The notes under the pieces: model-generated
What the model saw: only the letters and a program-made list of their open reading frames with translations
Told to the model about the DNA's origin: nothing
Databases searched by the model: none
Program-made: the position numbers and the translations under genes
Shown here: piece after piece, positions 1 through 5,346 of the stretch
Numbering within the stretch: position 1 is the stretch's first letter
Layout: each line of letters starts with the position of its first letter
NCBI GenBank assembly: GCA_003023125.1
Contig: PXSY01000023.1
Span: 1-5,537 of the forward strand
Reading direction: 5' to 3'
Length of the DNA: 5,537 nt
Source of the DNA: Bacteroidetes bacterium QH_10_64_19
GTDB lineage: Bacteria; Bacteroidota; Rhodothermia; Rhodothermales; Salinibacteraceae

Positions 1-650
1 GGGAAGATGTCGCTGTGTCCGCTTGTGACGACCTGGTGCCCCGCTTTAACGGGCTCGGTCTGCACGACGTGGTCGAGCCGGAGTCGGTCGAGTTGCTCGC
101 CGTCCCACCGCACAATGCCTTCGGCCTGCACGGGCTGGATGAGCCCGGGGACCCGAAAGTCGGTATTGAGGAACGGCATCACGCGGGCGTACTTCTCGTT
201 CGCCAGCACGACGGTGCCCACGATTCCTTGTTCGTGCACCACCGGCATGCCCTCGGTGACCCCATCGGCCCGGCCCACATCCAGCGTCAAGGAATTGTCC
301 TGTTGGAAAATGTCCTTCGTCACGATGCGGGCGGCGCGGACCGGCGCCTCGCTCGAATCGGTGAGCTCCAGCAGGCGGGCCAGTTCGTCGTTTCGCTGGC
401 GCACGGCCCGGGTCCGGGCGACCTCGCTGGACAGACGAATGTTTTCGCGGCGGAGCTCATCATTGCGGTTGAGGGCCTGCAGGTACTGGCCCATCCACGC
501 AAACGTGTTTTCGACCTGCGCCGTCATGCCCATCGCGTGGGTCCGGACGGTGCGGAGCAGGGGCTGGTTCTGCGTGACCATGACCCCACCTGCGACGAGC
601 AGGAGAGTGCTGAGGAGGAGCCAATCGCCGGGCTGGTTGTTCGAGGCCAT
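1..650 (-). CDS. mreC: Rod shape-determining protein MreC, N-terminal 216 residues (gene runs off the left edge)
   Basis: MreC is a bitopic inner-membrane protein that links cytoplasmic MreB filaments to the periplasmic wall-elongation enzymes (MreD, RodA, PBP2). The reading frame from ATG at 650 stays open to the window edge. It shows a short polar N-terminus, one hydrophobic membrane segment at about residues 10-26 (WLLLSTLLLVAGGVMV), and a long heptad-like helix at about residues 44-96 that fits the MreC dimerising coiled coil. The periplasmic beta domain follows, with family-type stretches such as DVGRADGVTEGMPV, GIVGTVV and VTSGHSDIFP. The C-terminal part, about a quarter of a usual MreC, lies outside the window. 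The start is 67 nt after the mreB stop on the same strand, so co-transcription is likely. No Shine-Dalgarno precedes the ATG. The assignment rests on domain layout and motifs together with the mreB neighbour. Confidence 0.93.
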   Translation of the reverse strand, partial: MASNNQPGDWLLLSTLLLVAGGVMVTQNQPLLRTVRTHAMGMTAQVENTFAWMGQYLQALNRNDELRRENIRLSSEVARTRAVRQRNDELARLLELTDSSEAPVRAARIVTKDIFQQDNSLTLDVGRADGVTEGMPVVHEQGIVGTVVLANEKYARVMPFLNTDFRVPGLIQPVQAEGIVRWDGEQLDRLRLDHVVQTEPVKAGHQVVTSGHSDIF

Positions 651-717
651 CGGCGCGGGGCGTCAGGGTTCAGAAGGCCGACGGGGGACGAGCGAGGCGG
701 GGGAGAGGCGCTCGCCG

Positions 718-1725
718 TCAGGTTAAGACGCGCTCGTAGTCCTCCAGGTTTTCGAGCACTTCGCCGGTGCCGCGGACGACGGCTTTCAGGGGATCCTCGG
801 CCACATAGACGGGGAGCTCGACGCGCTCCCGGAGCATCTGGTCGATGCCTTCGAGGAGGGCCCCGCCGCCGGTCATCATAATGCCGCGTTCCAGGACGTC
901 CGCGCCGAGTTCGGGAGGCGTGCGTTCGAGCGTGCGGAGGACCGCGGCGCTAATCTGCTCGAGGTTGTCGTACAGCGCATCCCGCACGTTTACCGACGAG
1001 ATGGTGCGGACTTTTGGGACGCCACTGACGAGGTCGCGGCCCTTCACCGACAGCTCCAGTTCGGTGTCCAGCTCGACGGCACTGCCCACCTCGCACTTGA
1101 TCCGCTCGGCCGTACGGGAGCCGATGAGGAGGTTGTGGTTTCGCTTGAAGTACTCGACGATGGCCTTGTCCAGCTCCGAGCCCCCCACGCGAAGCGACTC
1201 GTCGAGCACGATGCCGGAAAGGGCGATGACGGCGATCTCGGTGGTGCCCCCGCCAATGTCTACGACCATGTTGCCCACCGCCTCTGTGATATCGAGCCCG
1301 ATGCCAATCGCGGCGGCCATCGGCTCGGAGACGAGGTTGACCTTTCGGGCGCCGGCGTGCTCCGCGGAGTCGCGTACGGCCCGCTTCTCCACCTCTGTGA
1401 TGCCGCTCGGGACGCAGACGACCATGCTCCGGATCGAGGTGAGCCAGTTGTTTTTCACCTTCCGGAGCAGGCCCTGAATCATTTCCTCCGCCACCTTGAA
1501 GTCGGCGATCACGCCGTCGCGCAGGGGCCAGATTGTTTCGATATCCTGGTGGGTGCGCTCGTGCATCTGGAGCGCCTCGAATCCGATTTCGCGCACCTCA
1601 TCGGTGTCGGAGTCGACCACGACGATGCTCGGCTCATTGAGGACGATCCCCTCGCCGCGGATGTACACGAGCGTGTTGGCCGTGCCCAGGTCGATGGCGA
1701 CGTCCTGCGAGAAGTTGAAAAACAT
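718..1725 (-). CDS. mreB: Rod shape-determining protein MreB (bacterial actin), complete, 335 aa
   Basis: MreB is an ATP-binding actin homologue whose membrane-bound filaments guide the cell-wall elongation complex. Visible motifs are phosphate loop 1 DLGTANT (residues 12-18), phosphate loop 2 DIGGGTT (156-162) and the adenosine motif MMTGGGALL (from 283). Family stretches VPSGITEVEKRAV and SEPMAAAIGIGL are also present. The length of 335 aa is normal for the family. The frame is open up to an ATG at 1770, but I place the start at ATG 1725. The protein then begins MFFNFSQDVAIDLGTANT, matching the usual short hydrophobic MreB N-terminus that contacts the membrane; the 15 extra residues look like untranslated leader. 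No Shine-Dalgarno is seen. mreC follows 67 nt downstream and a purH remnant lies 159 nt upstream on the same strand, the usual Bacteroidota order. The identification is essentially certain; the start is well supported. Confidence 0.97.
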   Translation of the reverse strand: MFFNFSQDVAIDLGTANTLVYIRGEGIVLNEPSIVVVDSDTDEVREIGFEALQMHERTHQDIETIWPLRDGVIADFKVAEEMIQGLLRKVKNNWLTSIRSMVVCVPSGITEVEKRAVRDSAEHAGARKVNLVSEPMAAAIGIGLDITEAVGNMVVDIGGGTTEIAVIALSGIVLDESLRVGGSELDKAIVEYFKRNHNLLIGSRTAERIKCEVGSAVELDTELELSVKGRDLVSGVPKVRTISSVNVRDALYDNLEQISAAVLRTLERTPPELGADVLERGIMMTGGGALLEGIDQMLRERVELPVYVAEDPLKAVVRGTGEVLENLEDYERVLT

Positions 1726-1804
1726 CGATGCTACTGTGATGGAGGCCGAATGGGGCGAGGGAGGTGTCAAGGCAACCAGGCCTGAAAGCCGTGGGGCCGC
1801 CCTG

Positions 1805-1842
1805 TGGGGAACACGTAGACTTCTGGGGAACTGTTGGGGGAC
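1805..1842 (-). repeat. Three short GTTCCCCA-type repeats in the purH-mreB gap
   Basis: On the minus strand the 159-nt gap between purH and mreB holds GTTCCCCA twice (1831-1824 and 1812-1805) and a one-mismatch copy GTCCCCCA (1842-1835). The spacings, 11 and 19 nt, are irregular. They lie 80-117 nt upstream of the mreB start, where an mreB promoter or regulator site could be. In a GC-rich gap such short repeats can arise by chance, so any regulatory role is only a suggestion. I see no convincing -35/-10 pair in the gap. Confidence 0.3.
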
Positions 1843-1884
1843 CAGAGCGCTGGCGAGCGAGATGGGGACGTGGACGACGCGGGC

Positions 1885-2370
1885 TCAGTGCCGAAAGTGA
1901 CGACGACCGGTGAGGATCATGGTCACGTCTCGCTCGTCGGCGGCCTCGATCACGTCGTCGTCCCGGATGGACCCGCCGGGTTGGATGGCGGCCCGGACCC
2001 CCTCGTCCGCCGCTGCGACCAGCCCGTCGGCAAATGGGAAAAATGCGTCGGACGCTACCACGGAGCCGCTAAGGTCAAGTTCCGACTTTTGCGCCTTGAA
2101 CACCGCAAGTTCAGACGCGTCGATCCGGCTCATCTGTCCGGCCCCTATCCCCAGCGTGGCCCGGTCTTTCGCGTACACGATGGCGTTGCTCTTCACGTGC
2201 TTCGCCACCCGCCAGGCAAAGTCAAGGTCGCTCCGCTCACCGTCGGTGGGGGCGCGGGCGGTGGGCACGTTCCAGCGGTCGTGGAGGTCCGCAGCCGGGG
2301 GGAGTGCGGGGTCGGGCGTCTGAACGAGAAACCCGCCGAGGACCGACCGAACGTCGGGGCGATCGGAGTC
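1885..2370 (-). pseudogene. purH: purH remnant: C-terminal ~160 residues of AICAR transformylase/IMP cyclohydrolase
   Basis: PurH is a bifunctional cytoplasmic enzyme for the last two steps of IMP synthesis: formylation of AICAR with 10-formyl-THF, then ring closure to IMP. The minus-strand frame ending at the stop 1885-1887 carries clear C-terminal motifs in family order: [60 protein letters not shown] and the terminal TGRRHFRH. Homology ends near 2353-2370; upstream the same frame is only antisense to a methyltransferase gene. A full PurH is about 510-530 aa. The whole N-terminal cyclohydrolase domain and the catalytic Lys-His region of the transformylase are therefore missing, and no purH start is available. 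The remaining frame has no stops or frameshifts, so the damage is either recent or an assembly artefact. The gene lies upstream of mreB on the same strand, as in Bacteroidota. Identity is certain; the exact break is uncertain by about 30 nt. Confidence 0.9.
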
Positions 2371-2385
2371 GCGGTGGGCCGCTTC
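2353..2385. other. Junction joining two 5'-truncated, divergently pointing genes
   Basis: Left of this stretch the minus strand encodes PurH (last recognisable residues about DSDRPDVRS, codons 2370-2344). Right of it the plus strand encodes a methyltransferase (first recognisable residues about [11 protein letters not shown], from about 2380). No linker or start codon region for either gene lies between, and no insertion-sequence end or long repeat is visible. The simplest reading is a deletion that removed the 5' end of purH, whatever lay between, and the 5' end of the methyltransferase. A chimeric assembly would look the same. The breakpoint cannot be placed to the base without an intact relative. 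Confidence 0.7.
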
Positions 2386-2736
2386 GTGCCGCACGACGCG
2401 ACGGCCCTCCCGTATCCGAAAAACACCTTCGACGCGCTCTTCTCGAGCTACTTGATCGACGTGCTTCCGACCCCATCCATTCGCCCGACGCTCCGGGAAA
2501 TGCGCCGGGTTCTCCGCCCCACCGGTCGCCTCGTCCTCGTTTATCTTGCCTCCCCCCGACGGCCGATCGAGCGGGCCTGGGCGTCGGCGGCGTCGGCCCT
2601 CGTCCCCCTCTTCGGCGGGGCCCGTCCGGTCCGGGTGCGCCCCCACCTCGAGGGGACGGGGCTGGTCCCGACACGCGAAACGACGTGCTCGCAGCGGGGG
2701 CTCCGGTCAAAAATTATCCGGGCCGCCCCGGCATGA
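2374..2736 (+). pseudogene. Remnant of a class I SAM-dependent methyltransferase (C-terminal ~120 residues)
   Basis: The plus-strand frame ending at TGA 2734-2736 reads, from about 2380, like the second half of a UbiE/Methyltransf_11-type enzyme. It has an acidic-loop region HDATALPYP, the motif IV stretch [15 protein letters not shown], then [19 protein letters not shown], the usual helix and strand after motif IV. The C-terminal tail ends [11 protein letters not shown]. Missing is the N-terminal part with the glycine-rich SAM-binding motif I, so the remnant should not bind SAM. The frame is open leftward to 1834, but that part is antisense to purH and not methyltransferase-like. The substrate cannot be told. 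The frame after the break is intact, which suggests a recent break or an artefact. Confidence 0.75.
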
Positions 2737-2758
2737 GCCTGTAAGGCAGCCTCCGTCC

Positions 2759-2772
2759 GGGCCCCGAGGCCC
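2759..2772 (+). terminator. Small GC hairpin after the methyltransferase remnant (weak terminator candidate)
   Basis: GGGCC (2759-2763) pairs perfectly with GGCCC (2768-2772) across a CCGA loop, 22 nt after the methyltransferase stop. Only two T residues follow, so it lacks the U-tract of a standard intrinsic terminator. It could be a weak or factor-assisted end for the upstream gene, or chance in a GC-rich gap. It also abuts the candidate -35 of the trp promoter. Confidence 0.25.
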
Positions 2773-2801
2773 TTGACCGGGAGAACGCTGTCCCGTACCC
2801 T
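2773..2801 (+). promoter_or_regulatory. Candidate promoter for the trp leader/trpE transcript
   Basis: TTGACC (2773-2778) resembles a sigma-70 -35 box (5 of 6), followed after 17 nt by TACCCT (2796-2801), which keeps only the most conserved T, A and final T of a -10 box. Initiation would fall near 2807-2812, at or just before the leader-peptide ATG at 2812. That would make the leader mRNA nearly leaderless, which would fit the absence of any Shine-Dalgarno there. The placement upstream of an attenuator makes a promoter necessary somewhere here, but this pair is only a moderate match. Confidence 0.4.
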
Positions 2802-2811
2802 TGCTAGTGTT

Positions 2812-2892
2812 ATGAACTACTCGGCTCCTTCCACGACACAGAACTGGCGCTGGTGGCCCCCTCTCAGGGTCCAGGGCCGTCTGTGCGTGTGA
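2812..2892 (+). CDS. trpL: trp operon leader peptide, 26 aa, with a Trp-Arg-Trp-Trp run
   Basis: A 26-codon ORF from ATG 2812 to TGA 2890-2892 begins MNYSAPSTTQN and continues with WRWW: Trp codons at 2845-2847, 2851-2853 and 2854-2856. Trp is the rarest common residue, so three in four codons in a tiny ORF ahead of trpE is the signature of an attenuation leader peptide. Its role is regulatory: a ribosome stalling at these codons when charged tRNA-Trp is low exposes the RNA just downstream. The Trp codons end 10 nt before the antiterminator's 5' arm begins (2867), a fitting distance for a stalled ribosome to leave that arm free. A ribosome that reaches the stop codon would cover or approach it. 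No Shine-Dalgarno is seen before the ATG. The peptide itself is not expected to have another function. The call is strong because codon content, RNA structure and the downstream gene all agree. Confidence 0.9.
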   Translation: MNYSAPSTTQNWRWWPPLRVQGRLCV

Positions 2893-2961
2893 TGGGCGCA
2901 GTCGCTTTTGTGCTGTTTGGCTCTGGACCCGCTGCTCTCGAGGGCAGCGGGTTTTTCTTTT
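2852..2961 (+). promoter_or_regulatory. Ribosome-mediated trp attenuator (antiterminator/terminator switch)
   Basis: Four RNA segments can be paired in two exclusive ways. The antiterminator pairs 2867-2878 (GGGTCCAGGGCC) with 2919-2930 (GGCTCTGGACCC): 12 pairs with one G-U. The terminator pairs 2928-2937 with 2942-2951 and is followed by a T-rich tract. The two share bases 2928-2930, so only one can form. A third pairing, 2852-2859 with 2874-2881 (8 pairs, two G-U), would sequester the antiterminator's 5' arm when the leader is translated freely. This 1:2, 2:3, 3:4 layout is the E. coli trp design. Low charged tRNA-Trp stalls the ribosome at the Trp codons 2845-2856, the 2:3 helix forms and trpE is transcribed. 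High Trp allows termination before trpE. Pairings were read by eye; energies were not computed. Confidence 0.88.
2928..2961 (+). terminator. Intrinsic terminator of the trp attenuator
   Basis: CCCGCTGCTC (2928-2937) pairs with GGGCAGCGGG (2942-2951), ten pairs with one G-U, around a TCGA loop. TTTTTCTTTT (2952-2961) follows directly. It ends 27 nt before the trpE ATG at 2989, so it stops transcription before trpE rather than ending an upstream gene. Confidence 0.92.
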
Positions 2962-2988
2962 GGCCTTTCGATTCGGCTCGTTCGGCAG

Positions 2989-3051
2989 ATGACGTTTGAC
3001 AACTTTCGCTCTCACATTTAGGCCGCCCGCCAGCAGGGACGGGATCGTCTC
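2989..3051 (+). other. Apparent first 21 codons of trpE, interrupted by an in-frame TAG at codon 11
   Basis: ATG at 2989, placed right after the attenuator, opens a frame in phase with trpE. It reads MTFDNFRSHI, then TAG (3019-3021), then AARQQGRDRLV, and joins the TrpE body at 3052. TrpE proteins usually have about 20 residues of this kind before the conserved P-V...LTPVSAFL region, so these codons look like genuine N-terminal coding sequence. A single C-to-T change from CAG (Gln) would create the TAG. It could be a real nonsense mutation, a sequencing error, or non-coding DNA that resembles coding sequence. If real, translation must restart at GTG 3052 or 3055. Confidence 0.6.
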
Positions 3052-4497
3052 GTGGTGCCGGTGTCGGTCCGGCGAAGCGCCGACCTCCTGACCCCCGTCT
3101 CGGCATTTCTCTCCCTCCGCGAGGAATCGACTTACAGCTTCCTGTTCGAAAGCGTGGAGGGCGGCGAGAAACTCGCGCGCTACTCGTTTCTCGGGCGCAA
3201 CCCCTACCGGATCGTGCGGGCGACCGACTTCGGGGCGTCGGTGGAGGTCGAGGAGCGGCGGACGCCGGGCCCCGAAGAGGAGCTCGATCGCCCCGACGGC
3301 AGCATCTTTGAGGTATTGGATCAGTACCTCGATCGATACGCCGAAATCACTCTCCCGGACCTCCCCCGACTCCGCGGTGGGGCCGTGGGCTACCTGGGCT
3401 ACGATGCCGTGCGGCTCGTCGAGGACCTGCCCGACGCCCCGCCCGACGACCTCGGTCTGCCCGACGCCGTCTGGTGCTTCTACGACACGGTCGCGGCCTT
3501 CGACCACGTCCACCACCAGCTCGTGCTGATCGCCAATGCCTTCGTCGACGCCGACACCGACCTGACGGCCGCCTACAGAAATGCGCAGACGCGCCTTGCG
3601 GACCTGGAGCACAGCCTGACGCGACCCACCCCGAGCCCATATCCCGTCGAATGGACCGACGAGGAGCTTTCGTCAAACGTCGAGCGTCCGGTGTTCGAAG
3701 ACGCTGTGCGCACGGCCAAAGAGCACGTGGAGCGGGGCGACATCTTTCAGGTCGTCCTCTCCCAGCGGTTCGGGACGCAGTTCGAGGGCGACCGCTTTAA
3801 CCTCTACCGGGCCCTGCGACAGGTCAATCCTTCCCCGTACCTCTTCTACCTGGACCTGGCCGACCACGCCCTGGTCGGCTCCTCGCCCGAGGTGCTCGTG
3901 CGAGCGGAGGACGGGGTGGCCGAGCTCCTGCCCATCGCCGGCACGCGGCCTCGCGGCGACGACGAAGCCGAGGACGACGCCCTCGCCGACGAGCTCCTGA
4001 ACGACCCGAAGGAACGGGCCGAGCATCTCATGCTCGTGGACCTCGGCCGCAACGACCTGGGGCGGGTCTGCCAGTACGACAGCGTGGAGGTGGACCGGTA
4101 CGCCTACATCGAGCGCTACTCGCACGTCATGCACATCGTGTCGTCGGTCAAGGGCCGCCTCGCCCTCGACCGGGGCCCGATGGACGTGCTCGCCGCCTGC
4201 TTCCCCGCGGGCACCGTCAGTGGGGCCCCGAAGGTGCGCGCCCTGGAAATCATCGACAAGCTCGAACCGACCCGCCGGGGCATCTACGCAGGGGCCGTAG
4301 GCTACGTGGATTACTCCGGCACCCTCGACACCTGCATCGCCATCCGCACGATGGTCGTGACCGACAACACCGCCTACGTGCAGGCCGGGGCGGGCATCGT
4401 GGCCGACAGCGACCCCGCCCGGGAGTACGAGGAAACCTGGAACAAAGCCGCCGCCCTGCGCCAAGCCATGCGCGTGGCCGCCGACGGCCTCTTGTAA
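3052..4497 (+). CDS. trpE: Anthranilate synthase component I (TrpE), 481 aa from GTG 3052
   Basis: TrpE converts chorismate to anthranilate, using ammonia supplied by the glutamine amidotransferase subunit TrpG. It is the first step of Trp synthesis and is cytoplasmic. From GTG 3052 the protein has the N-terminal regulatory domain with FLFES (30-34), equivalent to the LLES element involved in Trp feedback, and NPSPYLFYLDL (from 259), another part of the feedback pocket. The chorismate-binding domain carries PIAGTRPRG (294-302), ERAEHLMLVDLGRND (321-335), PAGTVSGAPK (385-394) and QAGAGIVADSDP (444-455). Ala in PIAGT, rather than the Lys of PabB, supports anthranilate rather than aminodeoxychorismate synthesis. 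TrpE homologues are usually about 490-520 aa; the 21 codons from ATG 2989 would make it 502, but a TAG interrupts them. AGGGACGGGA lies before the GTG and could serve as a weak ribosome site. The preceding attenuator indicates regulation by charged tRNA-Trp. No trpG is in view. The protein is rich in Asp/Glu. Confidence 0.95.
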   Translation: MVPVSVRRSADLLTPVSAFLSLREESTYSFLFESVEGGEKLARYSFLGRNPYRIVRATDFGASVEVEERRTPGPEEELDRPDGSIFEVLDQYLDRYAEITLPDLPRLRGGAVGYLGYDAVRLVEDLPDAPPDDLGLPDAVWCFYDTVAAFDHVHHQLVLIANAFVDADTDLTAAYRNAQTRLADLEHSLTRPTPSPYPVEWTDEELSSNVERPVFEDAVRTAKEHVERGDIFQVVLSQRFGTQFEGDRFNLYRALRQVNPSPYLFYLDLADHALVGSSPEVLVRAEDGVAELLPIAGTRPRGDDEAEDDALADELLNDPKERAEHLMLVDLGRNDLGRVCQYDSVEVDRYAYIERYSHVMHIVSSVKGRLALDRGPMDVLAACFPAGTVSGAPKVRALEIIDKLEPTRRGIYAGAVGYVDYSGTLDTCIAIRTMVVTDNTAYVQAGAGIVADSDPAREYEETWNKAAALRQAMRVAADGLL

Positions 4498-4539
4498 CGT
4501 CGTCGTCGAGGCGGGCCGCCCCCCAAACCTCGCCCCGGG

Positions 4540-4549
4540 CTACCGGTAG
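4540..4549. other. Perfect 10-bp palindrome CTACCGGTAG between trpE and the next gene
   Basis: The 117-nt gap after trpE (4498-4614) holds this perfect palindrome, then a pyrimidine-rich stretch (about 4566-4590) before the next ATG. The palindrome has no loop and no U-tract, so it is not a good terminator. It could be a dimeric-protein site or chance. Otherwise the gap shows no clear terminator or promoter, which leaves read-through from trpE into the next gene possible. Confidence 0.2.
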
Positions 4550-4614
4550 GACAGGCCGAAGGGTCCCGTGCCCTCTTTTCATTCCTTCCCCCGAACCCGT
4601 AACCGATCTCCCTC

Positions 4615-5100
4615 ATGCCGAACCCGATCAAGGAAGCCATTCTGAATCGCGGTTGGGCCGGCAAAACGATTACCCGGTCCGAGACCGTCGAGCGGCTCAA
4701 CCCGTTGATCCTGCAGTTTCTGAAGCTGAACCACAGCTACCAGGCCGTCATTCGGTCCCACGGCGACGCCGCCGTCACCGAGGCCCTCCAGCGGGTGCAG
4801 AAGACGGCCCGGGTCGACGTCGGGAAGTTGTCCGAAACGGTGCTGAGCTGCGGCGGCACGCCAAAGAATGGCACCGACCTGGAACCGGGCGATTTCGATC
4901 TCGGGGACGATGAGATCGACATGCTCGCCCGGCTCGAAACCCTCGAAACCGAGTTCAACGACGCTCTGGCGCGAGAACTCGACGAGGTCGAACACCAGAT
5001 GCGCACCCGCGGCCTCCTCGAAGCCGTGGAGAGCAACAGCAGCGAGCGCCTCGCGTTGCTCTCCGACCTGATCGAGCGTGCCGAGGCCACTATTCGGTAG
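4615..5100 (+). CDS. Acidic helical protein of unknown function, 161 aa
   Basis: I do not recognise this family. ATG 4615 to TAG 5098-5100 gives a 161-aa protein without signal peptide or membrane segment, probably cytoplasmic. It looks almost wholly helical: a helix at about residues 22-47, a second at about 51-79 ending in a Cys-Gly-Gly turn (79-81), an acidic linker DLEPGDFDLGDDE (88-100), then a long helix at about 100-140 and a last one at about 142-159. That is a four-helix-bundle layout. One EVEH (124-127) fits the ExxH spacing of ferritin-like metal sites, but the partner Glu/ExxH on the first helices is not evident, so a ferritin-like fold is only a guess. The gene sits 117 nt after trpE and 246 nt before trpS on the same strand, so it might share the trpE transcript. 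Codon use and acidity match the neighbours, and the frame is clean, so it is very likely a real gene. Confidence 0.85.
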   Translation: MPNPIKEAILNRGWAGKTITRSETVERLNPLILQFLKLNHSYQAVIRSHGDAAVTEALQRVQKTARVDVGKLSETVLSCGGTPKNGTDLEPGDFDLGDDEIDMLARLETLETEFNDALARELDEVEHQMRTRGLLEAVESNSSERLALLSDLIERAEATIR

Positions 5101-5214
5101 CGGATAAGCGATCGCTGGCATACCAGTTCTGGGCGCCTCGCCAAATTCTCGCGTTGCGTATTTCGTCTATCAAGCGTGACCAATCGGAAGTGAGAAGATT
5201 CCATCCCTGACACC

Positions 5215-5264
5215 CTCATGACTCGTGACTCATGACCCGTAACTCATGACTCATCAACTCAGGA
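5215..5264 (+). repeat. Degenerate 7-bp tandem repeat (consensus CTCATGA), six contiguous units plus one offset
   Basis: Contiguous heptamers read CTCATGA (5215), CTCGTGA (5222), CTCATGA (5229), CCCGTAA (5236), CTCATGA (5243) and CTCATCA (5250). After one extra A comes CTCAGGA (5258-5264). Three units are exact and the others differ by one to three bases. The array lies in the gap between the 161-aa gene and trpS, ending 82 nt before the trpS start, and does not overlap any coding frame I accept. It resembles the short heptanucleotide tandem repeats known from cyanobacteria and may vary in copy number by replication slippage. Confidence 0.8.
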
Positions 5265-5276
5265 CTTTTCTTCCCT

Positions 5277-5290
5277 GAAGGCACACCTTC
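5277..5290 (+). other. Small hairpin in the trpS 5' region
   Basis: GAAGG (5277-5281) pairs perfectly with CCTTC (5286-5290) over a CACA loop. It lies just after the heptamer array and 56 nt before the trpS ATG. No U-tract follows, so it is not a terminator. Apart from this hairpin, the array and a palindrome AGCGATCGCT (5107-5116), I see nothing else in the 246-nt gap 5101-5346: no convincing promoter, and none of the conserved features of a T-box. Confidence 0.3.
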
Positions 5291-5346
5291 CTGAGCCTGC
5301 TCCCGACCACTGAAGATCAACGCCCAACGCCAACGGACAAAATTCC

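Noticed and set aside
15..881. 288-codon plus-strand ORF
   Set aside because: It is antisense to mreC and the end of mreB, both confirmed by motifs, and has no family features of its own.
1726..1770. Longer mreB start at ATG 1770
   Set aside because: It adds 15 residues before MFFNFSQDVAIDLGTANT that MreB proteins do not have.
1741..1770. Consensus TTGACA on the minus strand (1770-1765) as an mreB -35 box
   Set aside because: No acceptable -10 element lies 16-18 nt downstream (GGCCTC/GCCTCC), so the hexamer alone is weak evidence.
1885..2646. 253-codon minus-strand ORF as one gene
   Set aside because: Only the C-terminal ~160 codons match PurH; the upstream part is antisense to the methyltransferase remnant.
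1834..2736. 300-codon plus-strand ORF as one gene
   Set aside because: Its first half is antisense to clearly recognisable purH codons; only the part after about 2374 resembles a methyltransferase.
2707..3612. 301-codon minus-strand ORF
   Set aside because: It runs antisense through trpE, the attenuator and the leader peptide and has no recognisable motifs.
3673..4464. 263-codon minus-strand ORF
   Set aside because: It is wholly antisense to the conserved chorismate-binding domain of trpE; open only because of GC-rich codon bias.
5107..5116. AGCGATCGCT palindrome (contains GCGATCGC, the cyanobacterial HIP1 sequence)
   Set aside because: It occurs once in the window; the genes do not point to a cyanobacterium, and a single copy may be chance.
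5215..5264. CRISPR-like array
   Set aside because: The units are 7 bp and contiguous with no spacers, so this is a simple tandem repeat.
5101..5346. T-box riboswitch ahead of trpS
   Set aside because: No T-box consensus, specifier stem or terminator/antiterminator pair is visible; the only hairpin is five base pairs without a U-tract.
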